64,000 nt of DNA from Haliclona indistincta (Eukaryota > Porifera > Demospongiae > Haplosclerida > Chalinidae): positions 4,451,569 through 4,515,568 of the forward strand of contig OZ024787.1 in assembly GCA_964017065.1 (NCBI GenBank). Reading direction: 5' to 3'. Positions 35,823 through 48,900 of this stretch are shown here, one piece after another (position 1 is the stretch's first letter; every line of letters starts with the position of its first letter). The position numbers and the translations under genes are program-made. Under the pieces are notes generated by a model that worked only from the letters and a program-made list of their open reading frames with translations, searched no databases and was not told where the DNA came from.

Positions 35823-37482
35823 TTAGTTGGTCATTCTTCGTCGACACGCCTTGACCAGACAGGCTATGAACCCCTCCAGTATAATAGTCATGAACACCAC
35901 TCCAGACACTCCCCATGATGTGATCTATATAAACAGTCACATGATGATCACATGCTACACAATGACTAAAAGCATCATCACAAAAAAATTGCTTTATTAC
36001 AATGCAAGCAAAGCTGTTGCTTACAAATGGAACATGAAGTGACGTCTTGGAATCTTGATTCCTAAAAGATTATCAATAAAGCAGATTCAATACAGGTCAC
36101 TTAATTACCTAATACAGGTCTTGTTGTCTGAGCCTACATAAAATGCAGTCAAGAAGATAGAAACGGTCACAGCAAAAATAAGAGAGGTGATCAACAAGAA
36201 CAAATCAATACTCAACGTAATCTTGGAGTACCTATAGAATATAGAATGAGCTACATGGGTGGAGTTATGTAACCATGGATACTGAATTTTATAATAATTA
36301 TTAATCAGCACACAATGAGGAGTCCTAGTATCACTTATGCTTGAATTATCAGTAGGGAATCTAGGGATGCAGAGATTTTGTTAGAATAATAAATACATTT
36401 ACAGCTCCAACCTTTCATGGAAACTAACATGTGGCAACAAGAACAGGTCTATTGGTACTTACAGCACGCTGATACCGCCAAGATTGCTTCTATGGCATCT
36501 TCTCTACACGAGAACTTGATTTTTCCATCTTGATTTTTGTTAGATGCCACACTCACGTTGTTAATCATGAAAAATTTTAGTCTGAAAATCACGAAAGTTT
36601 TAGACCATGCACAAAATCTGAATGCGGCATATGACAATCATTTTATTTGTAAGTTATCAATTTTGTTATAATAAACTATACTGTAACAGCTTTATAATAC
36701 CAATGACAACGCAATGGAAATAAAATTATCATAACATACATCGTGTACTACTGACTCCAAAATCCATATTGAAATTATTTGTGTGCTAACAGGGAAATCA
36801 CAATCACATGAAGTTAGCAGAACATTAATTGGGTGTGGGTAACAGCCACAAGATCGCCCGGAATGCCATGTGTGTGATATGCTAGGGTGTGGGGTAAACA
36901 AAATTGTGGGATAGGTATAATGGGTCATAGACTATGGGAAGAGAGAATATATAGCGCCACGACATTCGCTAGTAAACAACCGTCCTCTTCTACTGTCACT
37001 GGAAAATGCAATTATCGCGCTAGACTTAAACAATGATGGCTGGGTGGTACGAAGTGTACTAGGAGTGGAAATAGTGCTTGTTTAATTGGCTGCAAACTGA
37101 ACACAGAGCTAGCTCAAATTAAAAGTGTTCAAGATGTCCAAATTTATTAGTCACACATGGTAGTGCGTCCCTATGTATGAACAGGCTTTGAGTTGTTCAT
37201 GTATTGCATGCATGACATGGGCTCTAGTTTGTACACAGAAGCTTTTATGCTAGCAAACAGCCTTGCCATTGCACTGCATGCTCACCAACTGACACTAAGT
37301 ACTGCTAACCATAATAATATTTGTGGGTTTGTCTGTTGAATGTTCTGCTAACTTCGTGAAATAAGATTACCACCACCATTGATTTCACCACTTACCACTT
37401 GCAACAGCAAGACTTCACCAGAGAGCACTGCAACAGCAGAATAACTGCGCCAAGACCAACTACGAACTGTAACACGTAGTTG
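35823..37482 (-). pseudogene. Four-transmembrane protein gene, 5'-deleted copy
   Basis: Exons homologous to the intact paralog at 42276-45638: 36109-36231 (third membrane segment), 36025-36061, 35823-35924 (fourth membrane segment, SWGVSGVVFMTIIL, CRRRMTN, TAA). Of exon 1 only the last 28 codons remain (37396-37478, VLQFVVGLGAVILLL and SLVKSCCCKW, with an extra residue-sized difference). Sequence then jumps to what lies upstream of exon 1 in the paralog (near 45813). About 525 bp, holding the start codon and first membrane segment, have been lost with only a few bases of microhomology at the join. Remaining splice sites are intact, so it may still be transcribed. Confidence 0.8.
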
Positions 37483-37594
37483 CATGCCCTCTCGCCGCTT
37501 ATTGGCTCAATATGCCCTTGGTTTAATCAATCAACTTGTCGTTCTGTAATACAAAATTAATAATCATAGTAACATGAGCATGTATTCATTCAGT

Positions 37595-40500
37595 TTAATC
37601 CAGCCTGTGATAGGTCATTCTTCTTCGACACCTCCTGACCCGGCAGGTGAGAAACACTTCAAGTATAATGGTCATGATCACCAATCCAAACACTCCCCAT
37701 GATGTGTACTATAAAACAAACACAGTAAGGTAAAGTTGAGGGCCCAGGAGGCTCGTACCAAAAATTAGTGAAGCATTAGTGACAAAAACTAAGCCGCATG
37801 TCATGATTATACTGCCCGTGCTTTGAAAAGTGGACGTTTGTATGCACCTCCCTATATAGATATGGGCCTGGGAATTAAGCCAATGCATAAAGAACAATGT
37901 ATAAATAATGCCTCTCGATTATCGCAGCTTAATTTTGTGTACAGTGAAATGTGAAAACACAGAAAACTGCATGGTATCTAAGCCTTGGGGCAAATTATAA
38001 GCTCAAAATCGATCTAACTGAAAACTAGAGTTCTCATGAACACATAACTAGACGGTGCTGTAGCGTTAGTATTACCTGCAGCTGCAGCAGTAGGAGTGAA
38101 CTGCTACTAGTGCATCACTAATAGTCTGGCCCGCGAGACTACATCACTAATACTGAATAGCAGTAATAGCTGCAACAGTAGTAGGAGTGAACTACTGGTA
38201 GCAGCAGAAGCAACAGCATTACTTTTGCAGTTATAGTTGCAGCAGCATAGCAGCAGCAGCTGCAGGAAGGGAGTACCAGTAGCAACAGATCGCACTTGCA
38301 CAAAATGCTTGTGTTCAGTAGACCCATTGCACGTGACGTCACAATCAAGTACAGTGACGGAAGCAGTCAACTCCAAGAAACTTGCCTGCAGAGTTTACCC
38401 ATGACTGTATCTACTATCTATAATGTCGCTTCACCGCGTGTACATAGCATTGCTAAAACCACAATGCTAAAACTGTTTGCTGACCCCCAACGAGTACGAA
38501 GATACACGGACGTGCACGACTGTGACGTGGCATGTAATGGGTCTGTACAGTATAATGTGCAAATTAAAGTTGAATGATTGCCACTCACTCAGGCTCACAG
38601 TGGGTAGGTACACCCAGTTACTGTATACTGTTCTTAACAGCAGTGAGGCTTTTAGGAAAGCATGGCCATAGCACTCGACACAAGACTCTCCCAACTTTGT
38701 AGGTAAGAATAGGAATTGCACAACCAAGCATTATAAAGATATTTTGAACGGTAAGGCAGTAAACAGCTGTGTTTTTTGACGACACACACATACTGACCGA
38801 CCAACAGACACAAACACAAAACCCTCCGGCACCTATGCACCCCATTTGCCCTAAATCTAGCCTTACCTCCAGGCCACACCCTTCAGTTCATGGCCTGGTA
38901 TTGTTGACTGTCTGCCACGTACACTGATGCTTTGATTTTCCCAGGTTTCCCTGGGACTTTGAATTATCATCAAAATTTTATAATCGCATACGTTCATGAC
39001 TCTTTGTTCGTAAGTGCGTGAGCCTAAGTACTAAGATGTCCTTCAAACACGCACTATGATAATACCATCTCTCATGTTGAACCAGACTCTATGCTGAAAG
39101 CAAAGCAGACACGGACAGATTCTGTATTCTTTTCTAGTTCACCTATACATTGTTTGTATATTTTTAAGGGCATGATAAACGACTGTAAAGCATATGTAGA
39201 ATCTTGTGCAAGCGCAGACAGTCATTACCAGACCACTAATTGAATCCCCCTGTATACAACGTACAGTTAAATTAATATTACTTACAAGTGCTTTATAATA
39301 TGATTCCCAGACACTATAGTCAGACCTAAAGTAGCAGGCCAAAAATTAGATAGTGTAAATTTCACTGAGCTAACCTAATTGTATATAATGATGCACTCAG
39401 GATAGTGGATACAATTGTTGCACTGATCAAAGAGAGCTTCAATAAGAAAAGATCAACACAAGTTGTGCATTTAGAATACCTGCACAGATAAAATTAATAT
39501 CGAGATCAACGGAATAGAGAACAGACCATCAACCAAAATTAGTGTAGCATGTGTGAGAACAGTATGCAAATGCATGAGACATGCTGGGAGCTAGCCGGCC
39601 CTCTGAAGTTTCACTTAACTGATAATGTACATGCACATTGTAACAGTTTGCTGTTCATGACAGTAATCCTACTCTGTTATCACGGTGGATTTATACAACA
39701 TATCACCACTATACAATTTAACTGCTGTGCATGACACTATTCTGCACTGCATGTATACACGCGTTTCAAACTACAAAAACACTCTGCTGTTTCAACAAGT
39801 TTTTGTGTGAGCATCAGGTCAATTGCGTAGAAGCATGGAAATGGTGCTGAATATGTGACACTTGCGCAGAATACGTCGTGAGAGTTGAGGTGTCTGGACC
39901 ATGCAAGAACAAGAGTTCAATGCATGGAACACATACCCTGTGCCGCTCTATGCAATGTGCAGAAATTGATGTGAATGCTACTCCTAGTGACTTCGGTGTG
40001 AACTATTATATTAGAGTTCAGTTAACACATACCAGCACGCGTTTAATTGTTCGCTCAGTTTCACAATTGTGGCACACGCACATACCGGAATGATCTAATC
40101 GGTGATGTTGCTAATACGAATATAGCACAACAGGAGACTTTCTTGACTTTGCAGGCGTCTTTCAAAGAATAAAAATATTTAACAACCAAGTTTTCATGAC
40201 AATCTTCGAGCAGTAAGGCAGTAAACAGCCGCGTTTTTGTACACACACATATATACATACTGACAAAGCCAAACGCTTAACCCTCCGGCGCCTACGGGCC
40301 CTGCGTAATAAACCGTAAATCTCGTACTTGCCTAGCTTTAGCTCATTCCGTTCTTTATCAAAATACTGTAAAGCTGGTATTCTTCGTAAAATAAACTTCA
40401 CTTTAATTATTTTTGCTGTAAAATTGTACAAAATACGATTTTCGTGAAATTTTCTCTGTTTGCAAAATTACGCCAAAACAATTAATTTTAAGGACTAGAA

Positions 40501-40969
40501 GGCAACAAACATAATGGTACTAACGTATTACCTCGCTTCGAAACTAGAAAATGAAAGCAACGACAACGACTTGAAACACGATCTCCCCATCATAATCAAC
40601 TTACCACATGCAGCAGCAAGATTTCACTAAAGAACAAATTAGTAGAATAGTGGCGCCAAGAGCAGTCGCGGTCTGTGACGCACACACCACAAAGCCGGGG
40701 TTAGAGGTATCAAGATTGCACTTTAGGAAAAAGTTAAACCATCCAGGACTAGATCCGATGGTCTGTAACTCGTAGAAAAAAAAGAACAAGAGTCCGCTGC
40801 AAGCCATGATAAGTATGTAGACGACTGCCAGAAAAAGTGAAATGGTTACTTCGATGATTTTCTGTCGCTTGACCAAGCTTCTCACGTCGTCGGCCGCAGG
40901 GCTACGGTGTCGGTGATCATTGTTCCAAAGCAGCAGGGCTAGGTTGATCCGTTCGTTCGACGCCTCCAT
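37595..40969 (-). CDS. Four-transmembrane protein, 207 aa (tetraspan family, unnamed)
   Basis: Exons: 40605-40969, 39375-39479, 39286-39325, 37595-37708; phases 2, 2, 0, total 624 nt. Exon 1 starts MEASNERINLALLLWNNDH, then VRSLVKRQKIIEVTI leads into membrane segment 1. A loop of about 35 residues with two cysteines follows, then segment 2 (ALGATILLICSLVKSCCCMW). Exon 2 encodes segment 3 (CVDLFLLKLSLISATIVSTI), exon 3 a 13-residue loop, and exon 4 segment 4 (YTSWGVFGLVIMTIILEVF) and a basic CRRRMTYHRLD end. Both termini should be cytoplasmic. I do not recognise the family; the layout recalls CD20/MS4A-type or claudin-like tetraspans, without a diagnostic motif. The tail PHE found before VRSL in paralogs is missing here. 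Confidence 0.8.
38090..38290. repeat. AGC/CTG-rich low-complexity tract in intron 3
   Basis: Interrupted GCAGCA/TAGCAGC runs cover about 200 bp. A shortened counterpart is at 49870-49935 in block 2, where it now abuts a transposon end. Confidence 0.6.
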
Positions 40970-42275
40970 CACATGTATATTGGGCCCTGATTGCAACAGT
41001 TTTTAGAACAGATACAGTGTTCCACACGAAGAGAGGGAATAGGCCATTCCCAGTAATAGCAAAGTATACATGGAATGCATGCGTGGGCGTGCTGCTCAGC
41101 TTGGCTACGGCACTGGAGTAAAGGTGATTACGTAAGCGTTAAATTAATACACGAATTTATATGGGGCTTATGGTGTGGCGGATGTAGTCTAGCTCTGCTC
41201 CGTAGGTGGCGAGCGCAGTGAGTTGGCTTAAGCCACGAGAACTACGTTCGTGCCATGTTTGTTGTGCCTTCAGACTTCTCCGAGACGACTGAGCCAGCGC
41301 ATTTACGGCTGTCGGCTGGACTAGTCTCGCGTCCAGACCTTACCGAGGGTGGGTGGGGCGATGGGCGGGGGAAACGGGGAATTGCTACTGAAATCCCGGC
41401 AGAGCCAATCAGATTATAGACATCACGTGTTGCACGTGACCAGCGCACTGTGGACGGCTCTCTTGATAGTTTCGGACGATCAGCAAGATTCATTTCTAAA
41501 AAGTAAGCATCCTGCCTCAATCGGATGAGCTTTTCAGAGTCACTAAAGCACGAGCGGGTACGTCATTGGTGTCAGGAAGCAGTTCGTTTACGGCGGTAAA
41601 AACACGATGTCATATCTCGCGCAGTACAGGAATAATGTGCTTCACTTGTTGGCCTCCGTCGCGAGCTACTTCTAGAGAGTTCCGCTAGGCAAAAAACACT
41701 TACTAGGCGAGTAGGCGTACTCATAGTTGAACCACGCCTAAAATCACGTGCCGTATGGTAACGTAGAATGACGTATTACATTCCATCGGAACACAAACTA
41801 TTAGGATTCTTATTTTGCATAATTAGGACATTCCTGGCAGGATGCATTATAAAATTGCTTTTTTGAATATCTAACTGACATGTCATCTTATGCTCTAATT
41901 GTAAAAAGAGTAGAAATTAAAGTAAAAGGTGAGTTGACACTTGACAGACTGTGCACAGTTGAACAAATAGACTACAAGCGAAAAAAAAACGTGAAGAAGT
42001 AATAGTGAAATGTGCTTGTGTTCAAGGAATCAGAAGAGAGGTGCCAGAAGCGATGAGGTACTTCACATTGAATAATAATGATAAGCTTAGTATCTTCATA
42101 TCTTGCATGTAACATTTTAAATTAGATACAGATTTTTGTACACTGATGACAATAAAAACATTTCCAAACAGAACATAAGGCATATAATATGACTAAGACG
42201 ATAAGAGAATATTTTGCACTGTATTAAAAAATTAATGTTTCTGTGTATGCATTGAGTGTTGAATGTCTACTCCAG
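40970..42275. other. Spacer between the two duplicated blocks
   Basis: It should hold the promoter of the gene starting at 40969. Two CACGTG cores near 41423 and 41433 (ATCACGTGTTGCACGTGACC) lie about 460 bp upstream, and another is near 41746. A fragment at about 41323 resembles an end of the TAGTCTCG element family. No exon is seen. Confidence 0.4.
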
Positions 42276-45200
42276 TTAGCTGGTCATTCTTCGTCGACAC
42301 GCCTTGACCAGACAGGCAATGAACCCCTCCAGTATAATAGTCATAAACACCACTCCAGACACTCCCCATGATGTGATCTATATAAACAGTCACATGATGA
42401 TCACATGCTACACTGCAAGCAATGTCTACTAAAAGCATCGTCACAAAAAATTGCTTTACTACAATGCAAACAAAGCTGTTGCTTACAAATGAAACATGAA
42501 GTGAAGTCTTGGAATCTTGATTCCTAAAAGATTATCAATAAAGCAGATTCAATGCAGGTCACTTAATTACCTAATACAGGTCTTGTTGTCTGAGCCTACA
42601 TAAAATGCAGTCAAGAAGATAGAAACGGTCACAGCCAAAATAAGAGAGGTGATCAACAAGAACAAATCAATACTCAACGTAATCTTGGAGTACCTATTAT
42701 GCCACGCGGTAGACGTGGCATATTTAGGGTTGGGCGGAAAACAATATGGCGGCTACACTTAGGCTAAACGCAATAATTCACGTATATCTTGGCTGTTGAC
42801 GACATCAGGGGTATTTTAACTACCTAGGGGCTATCCTAAGAGGTAAGCGCTTACAATGAGTCTACTAATAAAGACTATAAGGCCAGTTGCTATGGGCATG
42901 ACAAGATGGCGTCTCGTCTGGAGGGCTAACTACGGCACTGCCATATCTTCGCCATACGGGCGTTTCAAGCTAATCTAACGTTCTGACGTTCTTTGCACGA
43001 TTTGTGCGATTATAAAGAGACCTTCAGAAGCAAAAGAAACCAGGTCTAAGGTGGTAAACCAGAGTTCACGTGGTCACCCGTTTGTTCATCTTCTTTCTTC
43101 TTCTTCTTCTTCTTCTTCTTCTTCTCCAGCCAGCCTACCGCCGTGGCGAGTGAGCTATTCAAGACAAAACCTACACAGCAACTACACTAGTCGTTGGGAG
43201 CAGTGCACCTGATATCTATTTAAGCCTAAAACACTAACAGAAGCGAGTATTTCCAAGAAAACAGCGATTTTTGGTCCATAACAGACTCCATTCCATCTTT
43301 CTGTTTGAACTCCGTTACTAGGTTACGCCTACTCGCGCACGCCCGTGTATGTAATTATTCTAATACAAGCGCACCTTAGTACAAATTGCTTGGAACGCGA
43401 GTGCTGCTGCCATGCACTAGCAATGTTGTTCACAGCAGACAACGTGCCAATCTTCACTGTTACACTGGATTTGTCTGTTCAGGCTTGTAAGAATGCTAGA
43501 TTAAGCTTAGCTAATGTTGCATGGTACGTGTTGCTGCTGCATGCATGTAGTCATGCAGAGTCGATCGCCAGTGCACTACCGTCGTACGGCCCCGGTCTCG
43601 GCTGAAATAGTTCAAGAGGCTCTTTACACTGTACTAGCATAAGTGCCAACTAAGTCATTAATAAAAAAGAAAAGAAACAAGTAATAAAAACATTTTAACC
43701 AAAATGCAAGAGATTTAGGGTTGGTACATTTGTCGAAAAAGAAAGGAAACAAGATTTTGAGGATTGTAACAATAGCAGTGTAATGCTACCTCCCTAAATT
43801 AACTGCTTTCAATAGTTGTGGTTAATTTAATAGGGAGGTAGCATTACACTGCTATTGTTACAATCCTCAAAATCTTGTTTCCTTTCTTTTTCGACAAATG
43901 TACCAACCCTAAATCTCTTGCATTTTGGTTAAAATGTTTTTATTACTTGTAGAATATAGAATGAGCTGCATGCATGGGTGGAGTTATGTAACCATGGATA
44001 CTGAATTTATAATAATTTATTAATGAGCACGCAATGAGGAGTCCTAGTATCACTTATTGTTGTATGCTCGAAGTATCATTAGGAAATCTAGGGATGCAGA
44101 GATTTTGTTGGAATAATAATACCTTTACGGCTCCAACCTTTTCATGGAAACTAACATGTGGCAACAAGAACAGCTCTATCGGTACTTACAGCACGCTGAT
44201 ACTGCCAAGATTGCTTCTATGGCATCTTCTCTACACGAGAAGTTGATTTATCCATCTTAGATGCCACACCCATGTTGTTAATCACGAAAATTTTAGTCTG
44301 AAAATCACGAAACATTTAGACCACAAAATCTGAATGCGGTATATGAAAATCATTTTCTTCGTAAGTTATCAATTTTGTTATAATAAACTATTCTGTAACA
44401 GCTTATAACGCCAATGACCATGCAAATCGTGTGTACTACTGACTCCAAAATCCATGTTGGAATTATTTTGTGTGCTAACAGGGAAATCACAATCACATCA
44501 AGTTAGCAGGACATTCATTGGGTGTGGGTAACAGCCGCAAGAACGTCCGGAATGCTATGGGTGTGATATGCTAGGGTGTGGGGTAAACAAATTTGTGGGA
44601 TAGGCATGACTTTGGGGAAGAGACGCGCCATGACACTCGCTAGTAAGCAACCGTCCTCTTCTACTGTCACTGGAAATGCAATTATTGCGCTAGACTTAAA
44701 CAATGATGGTTGGATGGTACCAGGAGTAGAAATAGTGCCTGTTTAATATTGGCTGCAAACTGAACACATGTATCCAAATTTACTAGTCATACATGGTAGT
44801 GCGTCCCCATGTATGAACAGGCCTTGTACACAGAAGCTTCTACCGTATAGCGGGAAATTTTCGCGGGAGAAATTTTTCGCGAATGCTCGAGATAGAGCAT
44901 TTCACGAATAATGTTTACGTGAATCAGCGCTATTGCCCTATCTTTGTCAACAAAAAATAAGACATTCGTGGATAATATTTTCGCGAATAGCCTGTAATTC
45001 GCAAAAATTTTCTCCCGCAAAAATTTCCCGCTATACAGTATGTTAGCGAACAGCCTTCCCATTGCCCCCGCACTGCAAGCTCACCAAACTGACACCAAGT
45101 ACTGCTAACCATGAGAAAATTTGTGGGTTTGTCTGTTGAATGTACATGTTCTGCCAACTTCGTGAAATAAGATTACCACCACCACTGATTTCACCACTTA

Positions 45201-45638
45201 CCACTTGCAACAGCAAGACTTCACCAGAGAGCACAACAGCAGAATAACTGCGCCAAGACCAACCACGAACTGTAACACGTATGCTACTGTGCACGGATAG
45301 AAGCTGGAAGTACTGGAATTACCACAGTTTAAAACACACGACCCACTAAAAATCCATGAATTAGGATCGTCTTGATTGTACGCAATCTGTGCGTCAAGGA
45401 AGAAATAGAACGAGAGTCCAACGCCAGCTAAGATGAGCCCGTACACGTTGATCAGAAGGATGGCGATGGTTGTTTCGACAATCTTCTGTCGTCTGATTAA
45501 GCTCCTCACTTCGTGCGGGTAGCGGAAATTGTCAATCGTGGGGCTAGGCTGTTGGTTGCCATCGCTCCAGCGTACCAGGTTAATCTGCTCGTCACCAACA
45601 CCGTACGAGTCCTCCCAGTTGCGATCTGACTGCTCCAT
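42276..45638 (-). CDS. Four-transmembrane protein, 232 aa (tetraspan family)
   Basis: Exons: 45202-45638, 42571-42693, 42487-42523, 42276-42377; phases 2, 2, 0, total 699 nt. I chose MEQSDRNWEDSYGVG as start because the WEDSYG/MEDSYG form is shared with the paralog at 59989. PHEVRSLIRRQKIVETTIAI precedes segment 1; the first loop carries four cysteines (including CVLNCG and YPCTV); segment 2 ends VKSCCCKW. Exon 2 has segment 3 (LFLLITSLIFAVTVSIFL), exon 3 a 12-residue loop, exon 4 segment 4 (SWGVSGVVFMTIIL). A 1.25-kb transposon sits directly against the acceptor of exon 2, leaving the AG but replacing the branch and pyrimidine region, so splicing efficiency may be changed. A CACGTG lies at 45728-45733, 90 bp before the ATG. 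Function unknown. Confidence 0.8.
42697..43951. mobile_element. 1.25-kb insertion ending in a giant palindrome
   Basis: Absent from block 1, where GAGTACCTAT continues directly into AGAATATAGAATG. The right part (43681-43951) is a near-perfect inverted repeat with arms of about 115 bp (starting AGTAATAAAAACATTTTAAC) and a short central loop. A TTC triplet run occupies about 43086-43126. No recognisable protein is encoded. It may be one foldback element or two nested ones. Confidence 0.75.
44844..45037. mobile_element. Small MITE in intron 1 of the tetraspan gene
   Basis: Ends CCGTATAGCGGGAAATTTTC and its near complement (CCCGCTATACAG), flanked by TA. Inner arms (CGGGAGAAATTTTT and complement) also pair. 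The CCGTA...AAATTTTC style of end recurs at 57325 and near 11393 and 5180. Confidence 0.65.
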
Positions 45639-45930
45639 TACTCGACCATCACGTGGGGTAAAAAAAACAACAATTTTTTGTATACGTATCCGAGAAGCTT
45701 CTTTGGAGAAGGCGTTGTCATGAAAATCACGTGATACATTAATTATAATTAACTTGTTAATAATTATAAATTCTATTAATAGTAACACTCAGCACTATGT
45801 TGCTGTCTACATTAGTTGTATGCCCTCTCGCCGCTTCGTGGCTCAATAAGCCCTTGGTTTAATCAATCAACTTGTCATTCTGTAATACAAAATCAATAAT
45901 CATAGTAACATGAGCATGTATCCATTCAGT

Positions 45931-48900
45931 CTAATCCAGCCTATGATAGGTCATTCTTCTCCGACACCTCTTGACCAGGAAGGTGAGAAACACTTCAAGT
46001 ATACTGGTCATGAACACCAATCCAAACACTCCCCATGATGTGTACTGTACAACAAAACACAAACACGGACAGGTAAAGTTGAGGCGGACGCCCAGGAGGC
46101 TCGTACCAAAAATTAGTGATGCTTTGGTGACAAAAACTAAGCTGCATGTCATGATTATACTGCCCAAGTGCCCATGCTTTGAAAAGTGGACGTGTGCATG
46201 CACCTCCCTATATAGATATGGGCCTGGGAATTAAGCCAATGCACAAAGAAAAATGTATGACTCTCGATTAATCGCAGCTAAATTTTGTGCACAGTGAAAT
46301 GTGAAAACACAGAAAACTGCATGGTGTCTTAGCCTTGGGGCAGATTATAAGCTCAAAATCAATCTTATTAAAAACTAGAGTTCTCATGAACACATACCCT
46401 AGACGGTGCTGTAGCATTATCAGCTGCAGCAGTATGAGTGAATTGCTAGTAGTGCATCACTAAAAGAAAATTAAAAAGATTTCTATCGAAATCAAAAGGA
46501 TGTAGGGTTGTGAAATCTACCACTGGTCAACAATGTAAACTAACAAGGAACAATCATGGAATGGTAACACGATTGACTTGCTAACAGACCATAGATCCCT
46601 ACATCAGTGGCTGCTGTGGTCTAGTTCGGCTAGTTGCTGTTGACTGACACCTGACGTGCATTCAGCTTGTGACAGCTTATGTACAGCCACTGATGTAGGG
46701 ATCTATGGTCTGTTAGCAAGTCAATCGTGTTACCATTCCATGATTGTTCCTTGTTAGTTTACATTGTTGACCAGTGGTAGATTTCACAACCCTACATCCT
46801 TTTGATTTCGATAGAAATCTTTTTAATTTTCTTGTTTGTGTCCTTTTTTCTCTTTCAGTGAAGTACAGTTCAATATCATGCAATTACTGTGTCGATGGCT
46901 TTTCTTTATTATTAACAATTTTAAACTTGTAGCTAAATAATTCTTATGCTGCAGATATCAGCTCGCCTTCGCATGCATGAATACAGTGCATACGAGCCCC
47001 GCCCACACTTGATTACGGCGGTTATGATTATCTGGCAAGGTAGAATGGTGATTCTGCGCTTGCTAGCTTACCGTTCTTCGAAGACTCCAGACAAATATGT
47101 GTTCTGCGTGATCTATACGGCGTGGCGATGCTCAAACTTGTGCTTGGTCACGTGCGCTAACCACAGCTTGGTCACGTGCGTATTGCGCAATCACTATAAT
47201 TAATGGCGTCTAACACTTAGCTGACAATGGATCACGATCGAGAAATCGCGGAATTTATATCGCCGTTTCGCTAAAAACTAAGTTCAAAAGGCACATGCCA
47301 GGAGAATTTCACGACTGTTCGTGGGTGTTTTGGTCTCGTCACTGCTCGCGTAAAGGCGCTAGGCGAGTTGAAGAAAGAAGAAGAAAACGAAGATGACGAA
47401 AGTCGATTTTCACCGTTTCCAGGTTCGTCACTTTTGTAACAATCTCGAGCAATCTCCTTGCTACTGTAAGATGGGGCAACGCCAGATAGCAGATATAAGT
47501 GTCTTTGGACGTATAAAATTCATCACCAGGCGAAATATCAGCGTTTGAACACTAATACATTGTATGTAGCCGCCATCTTGTTTTCTCGTTCAACCCTACA
47601 TAGGGAGGCACTACCCAGTCGGGTCGCCAAAGTACCGGAAGTCCAATGAAACTAATACAAATTTATAATCAGGCTGAGGCGTTCTTAGACAAGCGTTGAA
47701 TTATTCATGAGAAAACTAAACAGCTCGTATCTATCGTTCTATTGCTTTATTTACTGCTAGTTTTGCAATAAAGCATGTTCAATGTCTGGTCTATCGATAA
47801 ACACGGCCAGCTGTTCGTTTGATAAAATAACAAACGTGAACCAAACGTTGAAAAATTCTTCCTATCTTCAAAAGATTGCGTGGGGAAAAATTTTATCAAC
47901 AACCCAGCACTATTCTGATGCAACCAAACAATAGCACACACATTGATCTAAATAATATCCAAAATTGAAGTTGTTTCAGCATGCACTTACATAAATATGA
48001 GCGCTTAAAGTACGCTTGCGCTAACGCGGTATTCGACCACGCCAAGACCACATCAGCTGTGATCTCATGCGTGCAGCCAACTATTACTAAGGTTTGCTAT
48101 GAAAATAATTATAACAATAGTACTGTATAAACAGCTATTCTTATGTTTTATGAAAGCAGGTAGATAATAGATGGCCACAAGAATCAGAAGACGGTTGTCC
48201 TATGATGCTGGTGGTAGTCAGCCGGTCGTTGGAGAGTCGAATCAAGTACGTGTATGTACACTTTGTAGCCAGCAACATCCACTCACAAGCCAAGTTCACA
48301 CATGGCAAAACGAAAGAGCCCGTGAAGAGGCTCTAAATCTTGGTATTGTACCAAGCGACATAATATGCCGCGCATGTCATGATGATATCCGTAGGATTTC
48401 CGTTGATCCCAGTCACGTCCCTAGATGGGAGAAAAAAAGAGAAACGGTAAAATGCTGTGTACTTGGCTGTACAGACACATGCCACAGCAAACTACATGTG
48501 CTTGATGTCAACCAACACTTGGATAAGTTACACAAAGAAGTACAATTTGCTGAATCGCAAAACATACCTTTCCCAACTCCCCTTTGTAGCCGTCATTACC
48601 ACTTTGTGTACCAAGCAATCCAACCACAGCAAAGACAATGTGCTACATGTGAAGTGTACGTAACGCACGATACATCTAGGCATTGTCCAGATGCTGACAA
48701 AATCAAAAAGCACCTGCATGAAAATGCTGGTTTTGAAGGAAACCTTGAAGCCACCGATAGAGTTTGCCTCACTTGCTACAGGTCACATTTGTTAATTTTA
48801 GAAGCTGACAGAAGAATTAGTTACGATTGTGATCTAAAATGTTTGATAGATACGATCAAAGTAACTGCCAGTGAAACAACAAACACTGCCCGGGAACTAG

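Larger units (their letters stand above)
35367..41013. repeat. Segmental duplication, block 1 (two-gene unit)
   Basis: From the shared left edge (TTTTGCATAATAATTAGGACA type sequence, counterpart near 41811) through the last exon, small exons and first exons, to the common sequence around the start codon at 40969 (GCAACAGTTTTTAGAACAGAT near 40993; counterpart near 53034), this block aligns collinearly with 41811-53053. It contains a 5'-truncated gene and one intact gene. It is about half the length of block 2 because block 2 gained three insertions. Confidence 0.8.

Noticed and set aside
41242..41520. 92-codon frame in the spacer between tetraspan blocks
   Set aside because: No similarity, no splice context and high-GC composition; probably chance.
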